A model generated the notes under the pieces. It was not told where the DNA came from. It saw only the letters and a list, made by a program, of their open reading frames with translations, and made no database searches. Both the position numbers and the translations under genes were made by a program. Source: Pseudomonadota bacterium (GTDB taxonomy: Bacteria > Desulfobacterota > Anaeroferrophillalia > Anaeroferrophillales > Tharpellaceae). From it: a stretch of 26,100 nucleotides of DNA. Location: positions 1 to 26,100 of the forward strand of contig WFRT01000092.1 of assembly GCA_015486445.1 (NCBI GenBank). The letters are read 5' to 3'. Positions 15,008-22,569 of this stretch are shown here, piece by piece. How positions within the stretch are numbered: position 1 is the stretch's first letter; each line of letters begins with the position of its first letter.

Positions 15008-16078
15008 TCAGTTGAAATGGCGGCGCAGGGCGACCGACAGGTCGCGGGTCAGCTCGAAAACCCTGACCGCCCGGGCCGGGGTCAGGGAGCCGGCCCCGCA
15101 ACTCGGGGTCACGAAACTGCGCTCGTAGATAGTTTCCATGGCGATGCCGGCCTGCCCCAGGCGCTCCATCTGACCGACGAGCAGCGCCAACAGGGATTCC
15201 ACACTTTCCTCGTCAATCTTGGGACTGGTCGGCACCACGCCCCAGGCCAGGTAGCCCCCGGCCTTAAGAAAGCGCTTCAATTCGGCCCCGTAAAGCAGCA
15301 GGTTGTCGCCAAATTCATAGGCATCGAAATTGAGCAGATCGACCTCGGTATCGAGCAGCAGGGACCAGTCGGTGTTGCCGCAGCAGTGCACCCCGGTCAG
15401 GCCCGCAAGACCGCTGCTGACCTCGTTGAGCAGGCCGCGAACCTGCTCGCGGGAAAGCGTGCAGAAAGCCGTGCCGAAGGAGACCATATAGGGCTCGTCG
15501 AAAAAGGTCAGGGTCGGAACCCCGGGGAAGCAGCGCCCGAGATAAGCCTCCTGCCAGCGGGCCTTGCAGTTGAGATGCTTGACCACGACGTCGGCCAGGG
15601 TGGCATCGTAGATCACGGCTTTCTTCCCGGCATCGGCAACCCCGAGCCCGAAGCTCACCGGGCCCGTAACCTGGCCCTTGACCAGGGCCGGAGCCGCCTT
15701 GAAACAACTTTTCGCCAGGGCCGGCAGACCTTCCCAGAGGCCCTCGGCCCGTTCCGGGCTGATGCGAAAATATTCCAGCTCCCCGGCCATCACGGCCTCG
15801 TAGAAACGGGTCAGCTCCCCGGCAAACCGCTCGCTCTCCGTATCAATATAGAAACGCTCGCCGGTTTTATCAAGCACCGCCCCGGGAAAACCTTCGCCGT
15901 ACTGGACATACATGCCCTCGAGAAAAGAGCAGTTGGGAAGCTGGGGCCAGAACGGAGCTTCGGGCACGCACTCGGCGATCAATGCCAAAGTCTCATCGAC
16001 CCGGGTTTGGGGCAGACTGCCGATCGCTAAAGCCATACAGCGAGGCAAAAAAGTACTGCGAAGCGAAAAAGTGGTCAA
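15008..16078 (-). CDS. MetE-like methyltransferase, catalytic core only
   Basis: A 356-residue protein resembling only the C-terminal (catalytic) half of cobalamin-independent methionine synthase. AIGSLPQT (18-25) corresponds to the IGSFPQT that opens that half in MetE. The zinc ligands are all placed: His231 and Cys233 (HCC), Glu255 22 residues later as in E. coli MetE, and Cys327 in TPSCGAG. The homocysteine side is thus plausible, but the N-terminal MetE half that helps bind methyl-tetrahydrofolate polyglutamate is absent. Short 'core' MetE proteins are thought to take methyl groups from corrinoid proteins; UroD-like methyltransferases are the alternative. The start is uncertain: a TTG at 16078 with AGGTG 5 bp upstream is preferred over the ATG at 16036, which has no ribosome binding site. 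Confidence 0.75.
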   Translation of the reverse strand: MTTFSLRSTFLPRCMALAIGSLPQTRVDETLALIAECVPEAPFWPQLPNCSFLEGMYVQYGEGFPGAVLDKTGERFYIDTESERFAGELTRFYEAVMAGELEYFRISPERAEGLWEGLPALAKSCFKAAPALVKGQVTGPVSFGLGVADAGKKAVIYDATLADVVVKHLNCKARWQEAYLGRCFPGVPTLTFFDEPYMVSFGTAFCTLSREQVRGLLNEVSSGLAGLTGVHCCGNTDWSLLLDTEVDLLNFDAYEFGDNLLLYGAELKRFLKAGGYLAWGVVPTSPKIDEESVESLLALLVGQMERLGQAGIAMETIYERSFVTPSCGAGSLTPARAVRVFELTRDLSVALRRHFN

Positions 16079-16129
16079 AATTACACCTAAAATTTAAAAT
16101 CTTGCCGGTTAATAGCAATTTTTCCCGTT

Positions 16130-16158
16130 ATTATCGCACTCTTTCCTTAAAATCGCAA
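16130..16158 (-). promoter_or_regulatory. Promoter of the MetE-like gene
   Basis: Minus-strand TTGCGA (16158-16153), 17-bp spacer, GATAAT (16135-16130), about 50 bp upstream of the proposed TTG start. Confidence 0.5.
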
Positions 16159-16198
16159 CCATTTTAGCGACTCACATCCTCGAATTTATGCTTGACAT

Positions 16199-16419
16199 GT
16201 AACTATTCAGCCGAACCCGAGGTCGGGCGCGGCTTACCTCCGCCAGGCGTTAAGATTTCTGTTTTTCTTTACGCTCACTACGCCCGCACCCCAAGGGCAC
16301 TTCCGTTGGGCGCATGCAAAACTCGCTACGCTCAGACAGTTGCAATGCTTATGGGCTCCCGCTCGCTGGGAAAAACAACGAAATCTTTCCGAAGCCGCTC
16401 CGAAAAGCCACCCCCCTCC
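16199..16419. mobile_element. MITE copy lacking its right end
   Basis: Starts GTAACTATTCAGCCGAA and follows the intact copy at 17.7 kb almost to the end, including the shared blocks GGTCGGGCGCGGCTT, TTAAGATTTCTGTTTTTC and CAGTTGCAATGCTTATGGGC. It has about 26 extra bases after CGCCCGCA and loses similarity near 16419, before the right terminal repeat. The bases before it are CTTGACAT; no matching duplication is seen downstream. Confidence 0.8.
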
Positions 16420-16708
16420 CGGGCCCGTCTCGTTGACTGTCGGTTATATTTCCCCCGGATACCGTGAAACCGTTTGTCTGTCGCCGCCCCAAACAACCCA
16501 ACCGAGCCGGGCAGCTGTACTGCAGGTCAAAACCGCCTGACCCTACGGTCGCCCGGAGTCCCGAACCCCGACCTCCGCAATGATTGCGGGATAACCCGGC
16601 CGGGCAAATAGGGGTTGACACGGTCCGGGCTGTCTGATTAGAAATACCCACGGCTCCTCAACCGGAGGGCCATTTTCTAACCGGACAGCTTGCGGACTCC
16701 CCCTGGCC
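16420..16708. other. Non-coding stretch between MITE remnant and hydrolase gene
   Basis: About 290 bp without a credible gene. It holds a small hairpin (CCGCAA/TTGCGG, 16575-16589), a possible plus-strand promoter (TTGACA 16615-16620, 18-bp spacer, TAGAAA 16639-16644), and the large inverted repeat listed separately. Frames crossing it have no ribosome binding site or recognisable domain. Confidence 0.5.
16629..16689 (+). repeat. Imperfect inverted repeat upstream of the hydrolase gene
   Basis: GCTGTCTGATTAGAAA (16629-16644) pairs with TTTCTAACCGGACAGC (16674-16689) with one mismatch and one wobble; an inner GGCTCC/GGAGGGCC helix fills the loop. It ends 19 bp before the hydrolase ATG and has no T-run, so it is a leader hairpin or operator rather than a terminator. 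Confidence 0.55.
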
Positions 16709-17692
16709 ATGACCTTTCCCTGGCAGATTAAAGCCTTAAACCCTCCTTTTGGCGATCCCGGTTTTCTGCTCAGCCACGTCTACAGCGGCCAGGCTCTCAT
16801 TTTCGACCTTGGAGACCTCCATCACTTCACCCCCCGGGAGAGTCTCAAAGCTTCCCGGATCTTCATCAGCCACGCCCATATCGACCACCTGATTGGCTTC
16901 GACCAGCTTTTACGCCTCAATCTCAACCGCCCGCGGCGTCTCGAATTTTTCGGCCCGGCCGGAATCATCGACCATCTTGGACACAAGCTCCGGGGCTACA
17001 CCTGGAACCTGACCGCCCGCTACGAACTCCTGGTCACCGTTCATGAAATCGGAGAAAGCCGGATGGCAAGCTGTGAGTTTGCCTGCCGCGACAAATTCCA
17101 TCCCGGCCCGAGAACTCTCCACCCAAGGTGCGGACCGGTCATTTGCCGGGACGAGACTTTCAGCGTCAGCTCCGTTTCCCTTGACCACGGCATCACCAGC
17201 CTGGCCTTCGTTCTTCAGGAACCGCTGCAGGTCAACTTCCGCCCCGAGGCGATGCGCCGGCTGGGGCTGGTTCCCGGGCCCTGGCTGAACGTCCTGCGCC
17301 GGGCCCTGGAATCCGGTTGCGACCCTGAAACCCCGGTGACGGTCATGGAACGGACGATGGCACTGAAAGAGATCGCCGCCGACATCGCCCTGACTCGCCC
17401 CGGAGTAAAGATCGCCTACCTCACCGACCTCGGATTCACCCCGGAGAACCTGGAGAAAGCCCTGCCGTTGATCCGCGACGCAGACCTTTTACTCTGCGAA
17501 GCCGCTTTCCTGGACGAAGCCGCGGACAAGGCAGCAAAAAGCTTTCATCTGACGGCCGGCCAGGCCGGCCGCCTGGCCCGGATGGCCGGGGCCCGGCAGT
17601 TGAAGCTTTTCCACTTCTCTCCCCGGCACAGCGACCGCAAAGAGCAGTTTTACGCCCAGGCCCGAGCCTCTTTTGCCGGCGTGGTAACTTAA
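16709..17692 (+). CDS. RNase Z-like metallo-beta-lactamase-fold hydrolase
   Basis: A 327-residue MBL-fold protein. The metal motif HxHxDH is at 55-60 (SHAHIDHLIGFD). A further histidine is in SLDHGITSLAF, the bridging aspartate in AYLTDLGF, and the C-terminal block CEAAF...FHLTAGQAGRLARMAG...HFSPRH matches the RNase Z signature of Ser/Thr-Ala-x-x-Ala and H-x-S-x-R. RNase Z removes 3' trailers from tRNA precursors that lack CCA. The one tRNA seen here encodes CCA, so the substrate may be other tRNAs or different RNAs. The ATG has no clear ribosome binding site. Fold is sure, substrate is not. Confidence 0.8.
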   Translation: MTFPWQIKALNPPFGDPGFLLSHVYSGQALIFDLGDLHHFTPRESLKASRIFISHAHIDHLIGFDQLLRLNLNRPRRLEFFGPAGIIDHLGHKLRGYTWNLTARYELLVTVHEIGESRMASCEFACRDKFHPGPRTLHPRCGPVICRDETFSVSSVSLDHGITSLAFVLQEPLQVNFRPEAMRRLGLVPGPWLNVLRRALESGCDPETPVTVMERTMALKEIAADIALTRPGVKIAYLTDLGFTPENLEKALPLIRDADLLLCEAAFLDEAADKAAKSFHLTAGQAGRLARMAGARQLKLFHFSPRHSDRKEQFYAQARASFAGVVT

Positions 17693-17699
17693 AAAAGAG

Positions 17700-17936
17700 G
17701 TAACTATTCAGCCGAATACGGGGTCGGGCGCGGCTTTTCTTCGCTCGGCGTTAAGATTTCTGTTTTTCTTTACGCTCGCTCCGCCCGCATTGCAAAACTC
17801 GCTGCGCCCAGACAGTTGCAATGCTTATGGGCTCCCGCTCGGCTTAAGAAAAACGACGAAATCTTTCCGAAACCGCTCTGAAAAACCGCCCCGCCCCTCC
17901 TGAAAGAGGGGAGAGAGAATTTAGCTGAATAGTTAC
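17700..17936. mobile_element. Intact 237-bp MITE with 8-bp target duplication
   Basis: Left end GTAACTATTCAGCCGAAT; right end, read inward, GTAACTATTCAGCTAAAT (16 of 18 identical). The exact octamer AAAAAGAG flanks both sides (17692-17699 and 17937-17944). The interior is itself an imperfect palindrome: GCATTGCAA pairs with TTGCAATGC near the centre, and AAGATTTC...TTTTTCTT with AAGAAAAA...GAAATCTT further out. It contains no gene. GTAA ends and an 8-bp duplication are the habits of IS66-family elements, so a transposase of that type in trans is the likely mobiliser. Confidence 0.92.
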
Positions 17937-18020
17937 AAAAAGAGATTGCTTTGTTGCCGCCCTTCTGTTAATTTCACTGTAATATAAAGGACTTTCAATT
18001 TTATCGAGATTCTTGAGCTT

Positions 18021-18626
18021 ATGCCTTTCAAGCAACTGGCCCAATTTTTTTCCGCCTACCAGGCAAGAGCCAAAAACCCGGCCGACAAGGTTCGGGCCGC
18101 AGTTCTCTGTCCCCTGTTCATTGAGAATGACTGCATCAGGATACTTTTCATCAAGCGTTCCCAGATGGTGCGGGCCCACCGGGGAGAAATCTCGTTTCCC
18201 GGCGGCGTCAAGGAGAGCAAAGACCCTTCGCTGGTCCAGACCTGCCTGCGGGAAACCGAGGAGGAAATCGGCATCCGGCCGGCAGAGATCACCCTTCTCG
18301 GCGCCCTGGACGAAGTCAACACCACAACCGGCTTTCTCATCAGCCCCTATGTCGGGATCATCCCGCCGCCGCACCGTTTAACCTTGTCCCGCAACGAGGT
18401 GGAGAGTGTCATAATCGCTCCCGTCCAGGATTTCTACAAACCTGAAAACCTGATTGAATTCTACTTCTTCAACGGCCGCGGCCTGCAGGCCATGACAGCC
18501 TACCGGCACCGGGACCAGGTTATCTGGGGGGCCACGGCCAAGGTTTTATCGCGCCTGCTGGAACTGGGCCGGGAACACGGCCTGTTCACCGCCGCTCCCA
18601 AGTCCAGCTTCCACCTGGCCAGTTAA
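18021..18626 (+). CDS. CoA pyrophosphatase-type Nudix hydrolase
   Basis: A 201-residue Nudix protein. The stretch LFIKRSQMVRAHRGEISFPGG (residues 42-62, given here as one motif) fits the LLTxRSxxxRxxxGxxxFPGG pattern specific to CoA-diphosphate hydrolases such as E. coli NudL. The Nudix box follows with RETEEEIGI at 77-85. The box lacks the usual first Glu, as is normal in this subfamily. Such enzymes cleave CoA or acyl-CoA to 4'-phosphopantetheine and 3',5'-ADP, housekeeping for damaged CoA. A possible promoter (TTGCCG 17954-17959, 18-bp spacer, TGTAAT) lies just after the mobile element. The ribosome binding site is weak. It is 40 bp from the next gene. Confidence 0.9.
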   Translation: MPFKQLAQFFSAYQARAKNPADKVRAAVLCPLFIENDCIRILFIKRSQMVRAHRGEISFPGGVKESKDPSLVQTCLRETEEEIGIRPAEITLLGALDEVNTTTGFLISPYVGIIPPPHRLTLSRNEVESVIIAPVQDFYKPENLIEFYFFNGRGLQAMTAYRHRDQVIWGATAKVLSRLLELGREHGLFTAAPKSSFHLAS

Positions 18627-18666
18627 AACAGTAAACCATGAACCACTTCACCCGGCAGGTAAAAAC

Positions 18667-19389
18667 ATGACATCATATTATCGCGGACTCTTACTCCTAC
18701 TGGTCTTTTTTGTCTTATCAGCCGTTTTTCTGTGCCCTCCTCCGGCAAAAGCGGCAGCCCCTGGAAGTCGTCTCTACATCTCCGACAAGCTTAGGGTCTA
18801 CGCCCGGGCCGGGGCCGGCAACCAGTACAAGCTGCTCACGCCCCTGACCACCGGCGACCAGGTTACGGTACTCGAGGAAACCGCGGACGGCTGGGTCCGC
18901 ATCAGTTACGGCAAAAACCGCGAAGGATGGATCCAGAAACGTTTTCTGACGGCCAGCGAACCGGCCCGCAGGCGCCTGGCCCGGGCCGAAAGCAAAATTG
19001 CCGCGCTGGAACAGAACAACAAGACCCGCATCGCCTCCCTGACCGAAACCAACAAGGAGTACCGCCGGGGCAACACGGCCCTGTTGCGTGAAGTCAAGGA
19101 GCTGCGCGGCAAACTGAAAAAGGTCGAAAAGGATTATGCCACCCTGCGGCAGGAAGCCGCGGGGTTCCTGGAACTGAAAGAGAAATACGAAAAGCTGCAG
19201 AAAGAGGATCAGGCCCGCAAGGAGCGCGAGGATACCATCCTGGCGGAGTGCGAGCGCCTGCGAACGGCTTACCGGGTCAAATGGTTTCTCTCCGGCGGCG
19301 GAGTTCTGCTGATCGGTTTCTTTATCGGCCTGCTGATGGAACTTTTCCGCAACCGCCGAAAAAAGAGTACCGGCCTCAGTTTCCGCTGA
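18667..19389 (+). CDS. SH3-and-anchor domain protein (YgiM-like)
   Basis: A 240-residue envelope protein. A signal peptide (about 1-30, ending PAKAAA) is followed by a bacterial SH3 domain (34-95; LRVYARAGAGNQYKLL, GDQVTVLEE, GWVRISYG, EGWIQKRFL). A long charged coiled-coil covers about 98-205, one membrane segment about 206-226, and a short basic tail (RNRRKK) places the C-terminus in the cytoplasm. This is the TIGR04211-type layout, as in E. coli YgiM. SH3b domains usually bind peptidoglycan or proteins; the specific role is unknown. AGG lies 9 bp before the ATG. It probably shares a transcript with the Nudix gene. Confidence 0.85.
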   Translation: MTSYYRGLLLLLVFFVLSAVFLCPPPAKAAAPGSRLYISDKLRVYARAGAGNQYKLLTPLTTGDQVTVLEETADGWVRISYGKNREGWIQKRFLTASEPARRRLARAESKIAALEQNNKTRIASLTETNKEYRRGNTALLREVKELRGKLKKVEKDYATLRQEAAGFLELKEKYEKLQKEDQARKEREDTILAECERLRTAYRVKWFLSGGGVLLIGFFIGLLMELFRNRRKKSTGLSFR

Positions 19390-19428
19390 ACTGCCGCCAA
19401 CCCGGCACCCGCACCCGCCGCGGCCCGC

Positions 19429-19469
19429 AAAAAAGCCGCAGTCCGGATTCCCCCCGGCTGCGGCTTTTT
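19429..19469. terminator. Bidirectional intrinsic terminator
   Basis: AAAAAAGCCGCAG pairs with CTGCGGCTTTTT around a 16-nt loop. It has T-runs in both directions and lies between the convergent SH3 and CBS-ACT genes, so it serves both. Confidence 0.9.
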
Positions 19470-19513
19470 CCGTGTCCGCTCAGGTAAAACTCAGGCTGGA
19501 TTGAGCTCAAATC

Positions 19514-20167
19514 CTAGTCGATGGTGGAAATGTTGGCGACCACATATCCCTGGGACTCGAGTTTGGCGCGCAACTCTTCCGGCTTGAGATCCTTGACCCT
19601 GAAAACCAACTCCCGCCGCCCCTCGATCGGGACATCGTCGACCAGGGTCAGGCTGACCAGGACGCCGTCGAGGCTCCTGATGGCTTCCAGCACCTTGATC
19701 AAGTCATCCTGGCTGCGGGAGAAATTATCGAGAGTGAAGCGAATCGAGTGTTTATGGGTCGCTCCGAGCATATGAAGAAAAGCCCGGTAGATATCAGACT
19801 CGGTGATAATCCCGACCAGTTTTCCCTTCTGCATTACCGGCAGGGCGCCAACCCGGTGCCGGGTGCCGATCAACGCCGCTTTTTCCATTGTCATGTCCGG
19901 GGTGCAGGTTATGACCTCGCGGGTCATTATCTCCTCCACCGTCATCTTGGCCAGCAGATAGTTGAGCTCGTGGATACTCAAGGTAGTCGCCTTGGAGGGC
20001 TGTGCCTCCCGGAGACCGGCAAGGGTCACAATCCCGACCAGCTGCCCGGCCCTCGTCACCGGCAAACGGCGGATATTGTTGTTTTTCATGATTTTTTTGG
20101 CATCTATCACCAGGGTGTCCGGGGTCACGGTAATGGGATCGGATTTCATCCAGTATTTAACAAACAT
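19514..20167 (-). CDS. CBS-pair protein with C-terminal ACT-like domain
   Basis: A 217-residue protein with two CBS motifs (about residues 6-57, VKYWMKSDPITVTPDTLVID; and 76-131, VEEIMTREVITCTPDMTMEK) and an ACT-like region from about 140 to the end. CBS pairs bind adenosine ligands and ACT domains bind amino acids, so this is probably a small-molecule sensor. Its position as last gene of the transporter and acyl-CoA ligase cluster suggests it senses an energy nucleotide plus an amino acid related to that substrate. No output domain is present. GTG and ATG are adjacent at the start; ATG 20167 is 8 bp from AAGGAG and is preferred. Confidence 0.9.
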   Translation of the reverse strand: MFVKYWMKSDPITVTPDTLVIDAKKIMKNNNIRRLPVTRAGQLVGIVTLAGLREAQPSKATTLSIHELNYLLAKMTVEEIMTREVITCTPDMTMEKAALIGTRHRVGALPVMQKGKLVGIITESDIYRAFLHMLGATHKHSIRFTLDNFSRSQDDLIKVLEAIRSLDGVLVSLTLVDDVPIEGRRELVFRVKDLKPEELRAKLESQGYVVANISTID

Positions 20168-20225
20168 CACTCATTCTCCTTGCTTGGCAGATTAAGTTTT
20201 CACGCCGGCCATACCCGCCTCAGGA

Positions 20226-20243
20226 CCGCCGGATCGCCGGCGG
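20226..20243 (-). repeat. Hairpin between ligase and CBS-ACT genes
   Basis: A perfect 7-bp stem CCGCCGG/CCGGCGG with a 4-nt loop and no T-run. It may stabilise the upstream mRNA. Confidence 0.45.
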
Positions 20244-20279
20244 CCGCGGCAGAAACGGCGGGCGGCCGGGACCCAGGTG

Positions 20280-21557
20280 TCAATCCCAGGTTCTGCGGTC
20301 GACGATGATCTTGGCATCGTCGGCAATCGTTCCCGGACTCACGATCTCAAGTTCGGGACGCAACTTGATTCCTTCCTGGATAGCCTCAGAGATCTCCGCC
20401 CGGAAGGAGTCGTCGGCCGCTTCCGCCATTTCCAGGCGAAAGGTCATCCGGTCGATCTCGTTCTCCCGGGTCACCACGATCTGGAATTTTTTGACCCGGG
20501 GGAATTTGGCCATCACGGCCCCGGCCTGCTGGGGATGAACGAACATCCCCTTGACCTTGGTCACCTGGTCGACCCGGCCCATGATCCGGGTCAGGCGGGG
20601 AGCTGTACGACCGCAGGCGCAAGGCTCGATCGTGTAGGCCGAAAGGTCTCCGGTGGCAAAACGAATCAGCGGGTAAACCGTGTTGAAAAGGGTTACCACG
20701 ACCTCGCCGGGCTCGCCCGGGCCCAGCACTTCACGGGTTTCGGGATCAAGAATTTCGATGTAGGCGTTCGAGGTAAAATGCATCCCCGCGGACTCGCGGC
20801 ACTCGTAGGCGAGGCAACCGCAGTCGGCCGTGCCGTAGCCCTGGTGAAGCTGCATGCCGAACATTTCTTCGACTTCCCGGCGCAGCGAGTCGGTCAGAAT
20901 TTCGGCCGCCACGTAGCCGATCTCGAGCTTGAGATCCCGGCGCGGATCGAGCCCCTGCTCCCGCGCGGTCTGGCCGATCTTGCGCAGGAAGCTGGCCATC
21001 CCGACAAAACCGGTAACTCCCAGATCCTTCATGATCTTAACCTGGGTTTCGGTATTGCCGACTCCGGTCGGGATGACGCAGCAGCCGAGATCCAGCAGGG
21101 ACTCTTCGAACATCAGGCCGGCCGGCGTCATCTGGTAGCCAAAGGTATTGATGACCACGTCCCCGGCCCGGAAGCCGGCCGCGTAAAAGCCCTCGCTCCA
21201 GCCCCAGAAACCGGCGGCCTTGCCCTGGGGGTCGTAAATCGGCCCGGGAGACATGAAAATTCTTTTGAGCTGGCTGACCGGCACCGTCAGGAAGCCGCCG
21301 AAAGGCGGGTCTTCCGCCTGCAGGCGGGCCAGGTCGGTCTTGGTCGTGACCGGAAGCTTTTCCAGGGCGGCAAGCGAATCAATCTCGTCCGGCTTGACTC
21401 CGGCCCGCTCAAAGAGGCGGGTGATTGCCGGGGCAAACTGGCAGGCATGCTCGGCCAGCCCTTTCAGGCGCCGTTCATGGTAGGCCCGCCAGGCCTCGGC
21501 CGTGGCGGTTTCTCTCTCCTGGTGGTAGTAACCCGAGTTCCGATCTTCCTGCGTCAT
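20280..21557 (-). CDS. Phenylacetate-CoA ligase (PaaK)-like protein, divergent nucleotide loop
   Basis: A 425-residue member of the PaaK-type adenylate-forming family. The central motif YGTADCGCLAYECRESAGMH and the later block RFATGDLSAYTIEPCACGRT plus GRVDQVTKVKGMFVHPQQ match PaaK's C-terminal signature. The usual P-loop SSGTTGKP is replaced by MSPGPIYDPQGKA at the expected place (about residue 102), so ATP binding must differ or be lost. PaaK activates aryl acids with CoA. Here the neighbours are a LIV transporter and another acyl-CoA ligase, so the substrate may be an aryl or branched acid. GTG and ATG are adjacent; the ATG at 21557 is 8 bp from AGGAG. Confidence 0.85.
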   Translation of the reverse strand: MTQEDRNSGYYHQERETATAEAWRAYHERRLKGLAEHACQFAPAITRLFERAGVKPDEIDSLAALEKLPVTTKTDLARLQAEDPPFGGFLTVPVSQLKRIFMSPGPIYDPQGKAAGFWGWSEGFYAAGFRAGDVVINTFGYQMTPAGLMFEESLLDLGCCVIPTGVGNTETQVKIMKDLGVTGFVGMASFLRKIGQTAREQGLDPRRDLKLEIGYVAAEILTDSLRREVEEMFGMQLHQGYGTADCGCLAYECRESAGMHFTSNAYIEILDPETREVLGPGEPGEVVVTLFNTVYPLIRFATGDLSAYTIEPCACGRTAPRLTRIMGRVDQVTKVKGMFVHPQQAGAVMAKFPRVKKFQIVVTRENEIDRMTFRLEMAEAADDSFRAEISEAIQEGIKLRPELEIVSPGTIADDAKIIVDRRTWD

Positions 21558-21611
21558 CACCTGCTCTCCTGGATTAGTTGACGTTCTCTGGGTCCCCCCT
21601 TTCGGGCGGAA

Positions 21612-22412
21612 CTATGACAACCAGCGTTTACGCCGCTTGTAATGCTTGACATCCTTGAAGCTTTTTTTGCCGGCTTCCGACTGGCCGAGATAAAATTCCT
21701 TGACGTCGGGATTGTTGCGCAGGACTTCGCATTCGCCGTCAAGCACCACCCTTCCGCCTTCCATTATATAGCCGTAGTCGGCCACCTGGAGGGCGAGGTT
21801 GGCATTCTGTTCAACCAGGAGAATGGTCGTTCCCTCCTCCTTGTTGATACGCATGACGATCTCGAAAATCTCCTTGACCAGCAACGGCGCCAGGCCCAGG
21901 GAAGGTTCGTCCAGCATCATCAGTTTCGGTTTCGACATCAGGGCCCGGCCGATCGCCAGCATCTGCTGCTCGCCGCCGCTCATATAGCCGGCCACCTGCT
22001 TGTGGCGCTCCTTGAGCCTCGGGAAATAGGAGAAAACGGTTTCCATGTCCCGCTTGATATTTTCGCGGTCCCGGCGGACATGGGCCCCGACCAGCAGGTT
22101 TTCGGTCACCGTCAGGTCCTTGAAGATGCGCCGCCCTTCCATGACCTGGAAGATACCGCTCTTGACGATATCTTCGGCCTCCCGGTGGTTGATCACCTCC
22201 CCCATAAATTCGATGGTGCCGTCGGTAACCTCCCCCTCCTCGGATTTGAGGAGGCCGGAAATCGCTTTCAGGGTCGTAGTCTTGCCGGCCCCGTTGGCCC
22301 CGAGCAGGGTGACGATCTTTCCTTCAGGAACTTCCAGCGACATCCCCTTGAGTACGAGGATGACTTCGTTGTAGATGACTTCGATATTGTTTACATTGAG
22401 CATTACACCCAT
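21612..22412 (-). CDS. livF: LIV-type ABC transporter ATP-binding protein LivF
   Basis: A 266-residue ABC ATPase. Walker A is GANGAGKTT, the Q-loop region is IFQVMEGRRIFKDLTVTENL, the signature is MSGGEQQML, Walker B is LMMLDEPSLGLAP, and the switch region reads LLVEQNANLAL, as in LivF rather than LivG. It couples ATP hydrolysis to uptake by LivHM with LivG as partner. The ATG at 22412 has GGAG 9 bp upstream; a GTG five codons earlier and an ATG three codons later are alternatives. A basic tail (KHYKRRKRWLS) extends beyond the usual LivF C-terminus. Confidence 0.93.
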   Translation of the reverse strand: MGVMLNVNNIEVIYNEVILVLKGMSLEVPEGKIVTLLGANGAGKTTTLKAISGLLKSEEGEVTDGTIEFMGEVINHREAEDIVKSGIFQVMEGRRIFKDLTVTENLLVGAHVRRDRENIKRDMETVFSYFPRLKERHKQVAGYMSGGEQQMLAIGRALMSKPKLMMLDEPSLGLAPLLVKEIFEIVMRINKEEGTTILLVEQNANLALQVADYGYIMEGGRVVLDGECEVLRNNPDVKEFYLGQSEAGKKSFKDVKHYKRRKRWLS

Positions 22413-22512
22413 CAGGCAATTCTCCACCGCGGGCCGGCCGCCGGCCGTTCCGTTTCAGCCCCGCTCCGCCAGGGGCCGGAGCTGAACGCTTGGGCTAACC
22501 ATCATTAAGAAG

Positions 22513-22545
22513 CGAGGTGGCACCGCTCGCGGCAGTGCCACCTCG
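22513..22545 (-). promoter_or_regulatory. Intergenic hairpin between livK and livF
   Basis: A perfect 11-bp stem CGAGGTGGCAC/GTGCCACCTCG with an 11-nt loop lies 24 bp past the livK stop. No T-run follows. Hairpins at this place commonly protect the abundant binding-protein mRNA from 3' decay and lower downstream expression. Confidence 0.6.
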
Positions 22546-22569
22546 ACAGGACAAACATCAAGCCTTGTT

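Noticed and set aside
16349..16651. 100-codon minus-strand frame
   Set aside because: Overlaps the truncated repeat element and the structured non-coding stretch, with no ribosome binding site or domain.
20277..21581. 434-codon plus-strand frame opposite the PaaK-like gene
   Set aside because: Antisense shadow; the minus-strand frame has the family motifs and a good ribosome binding site.
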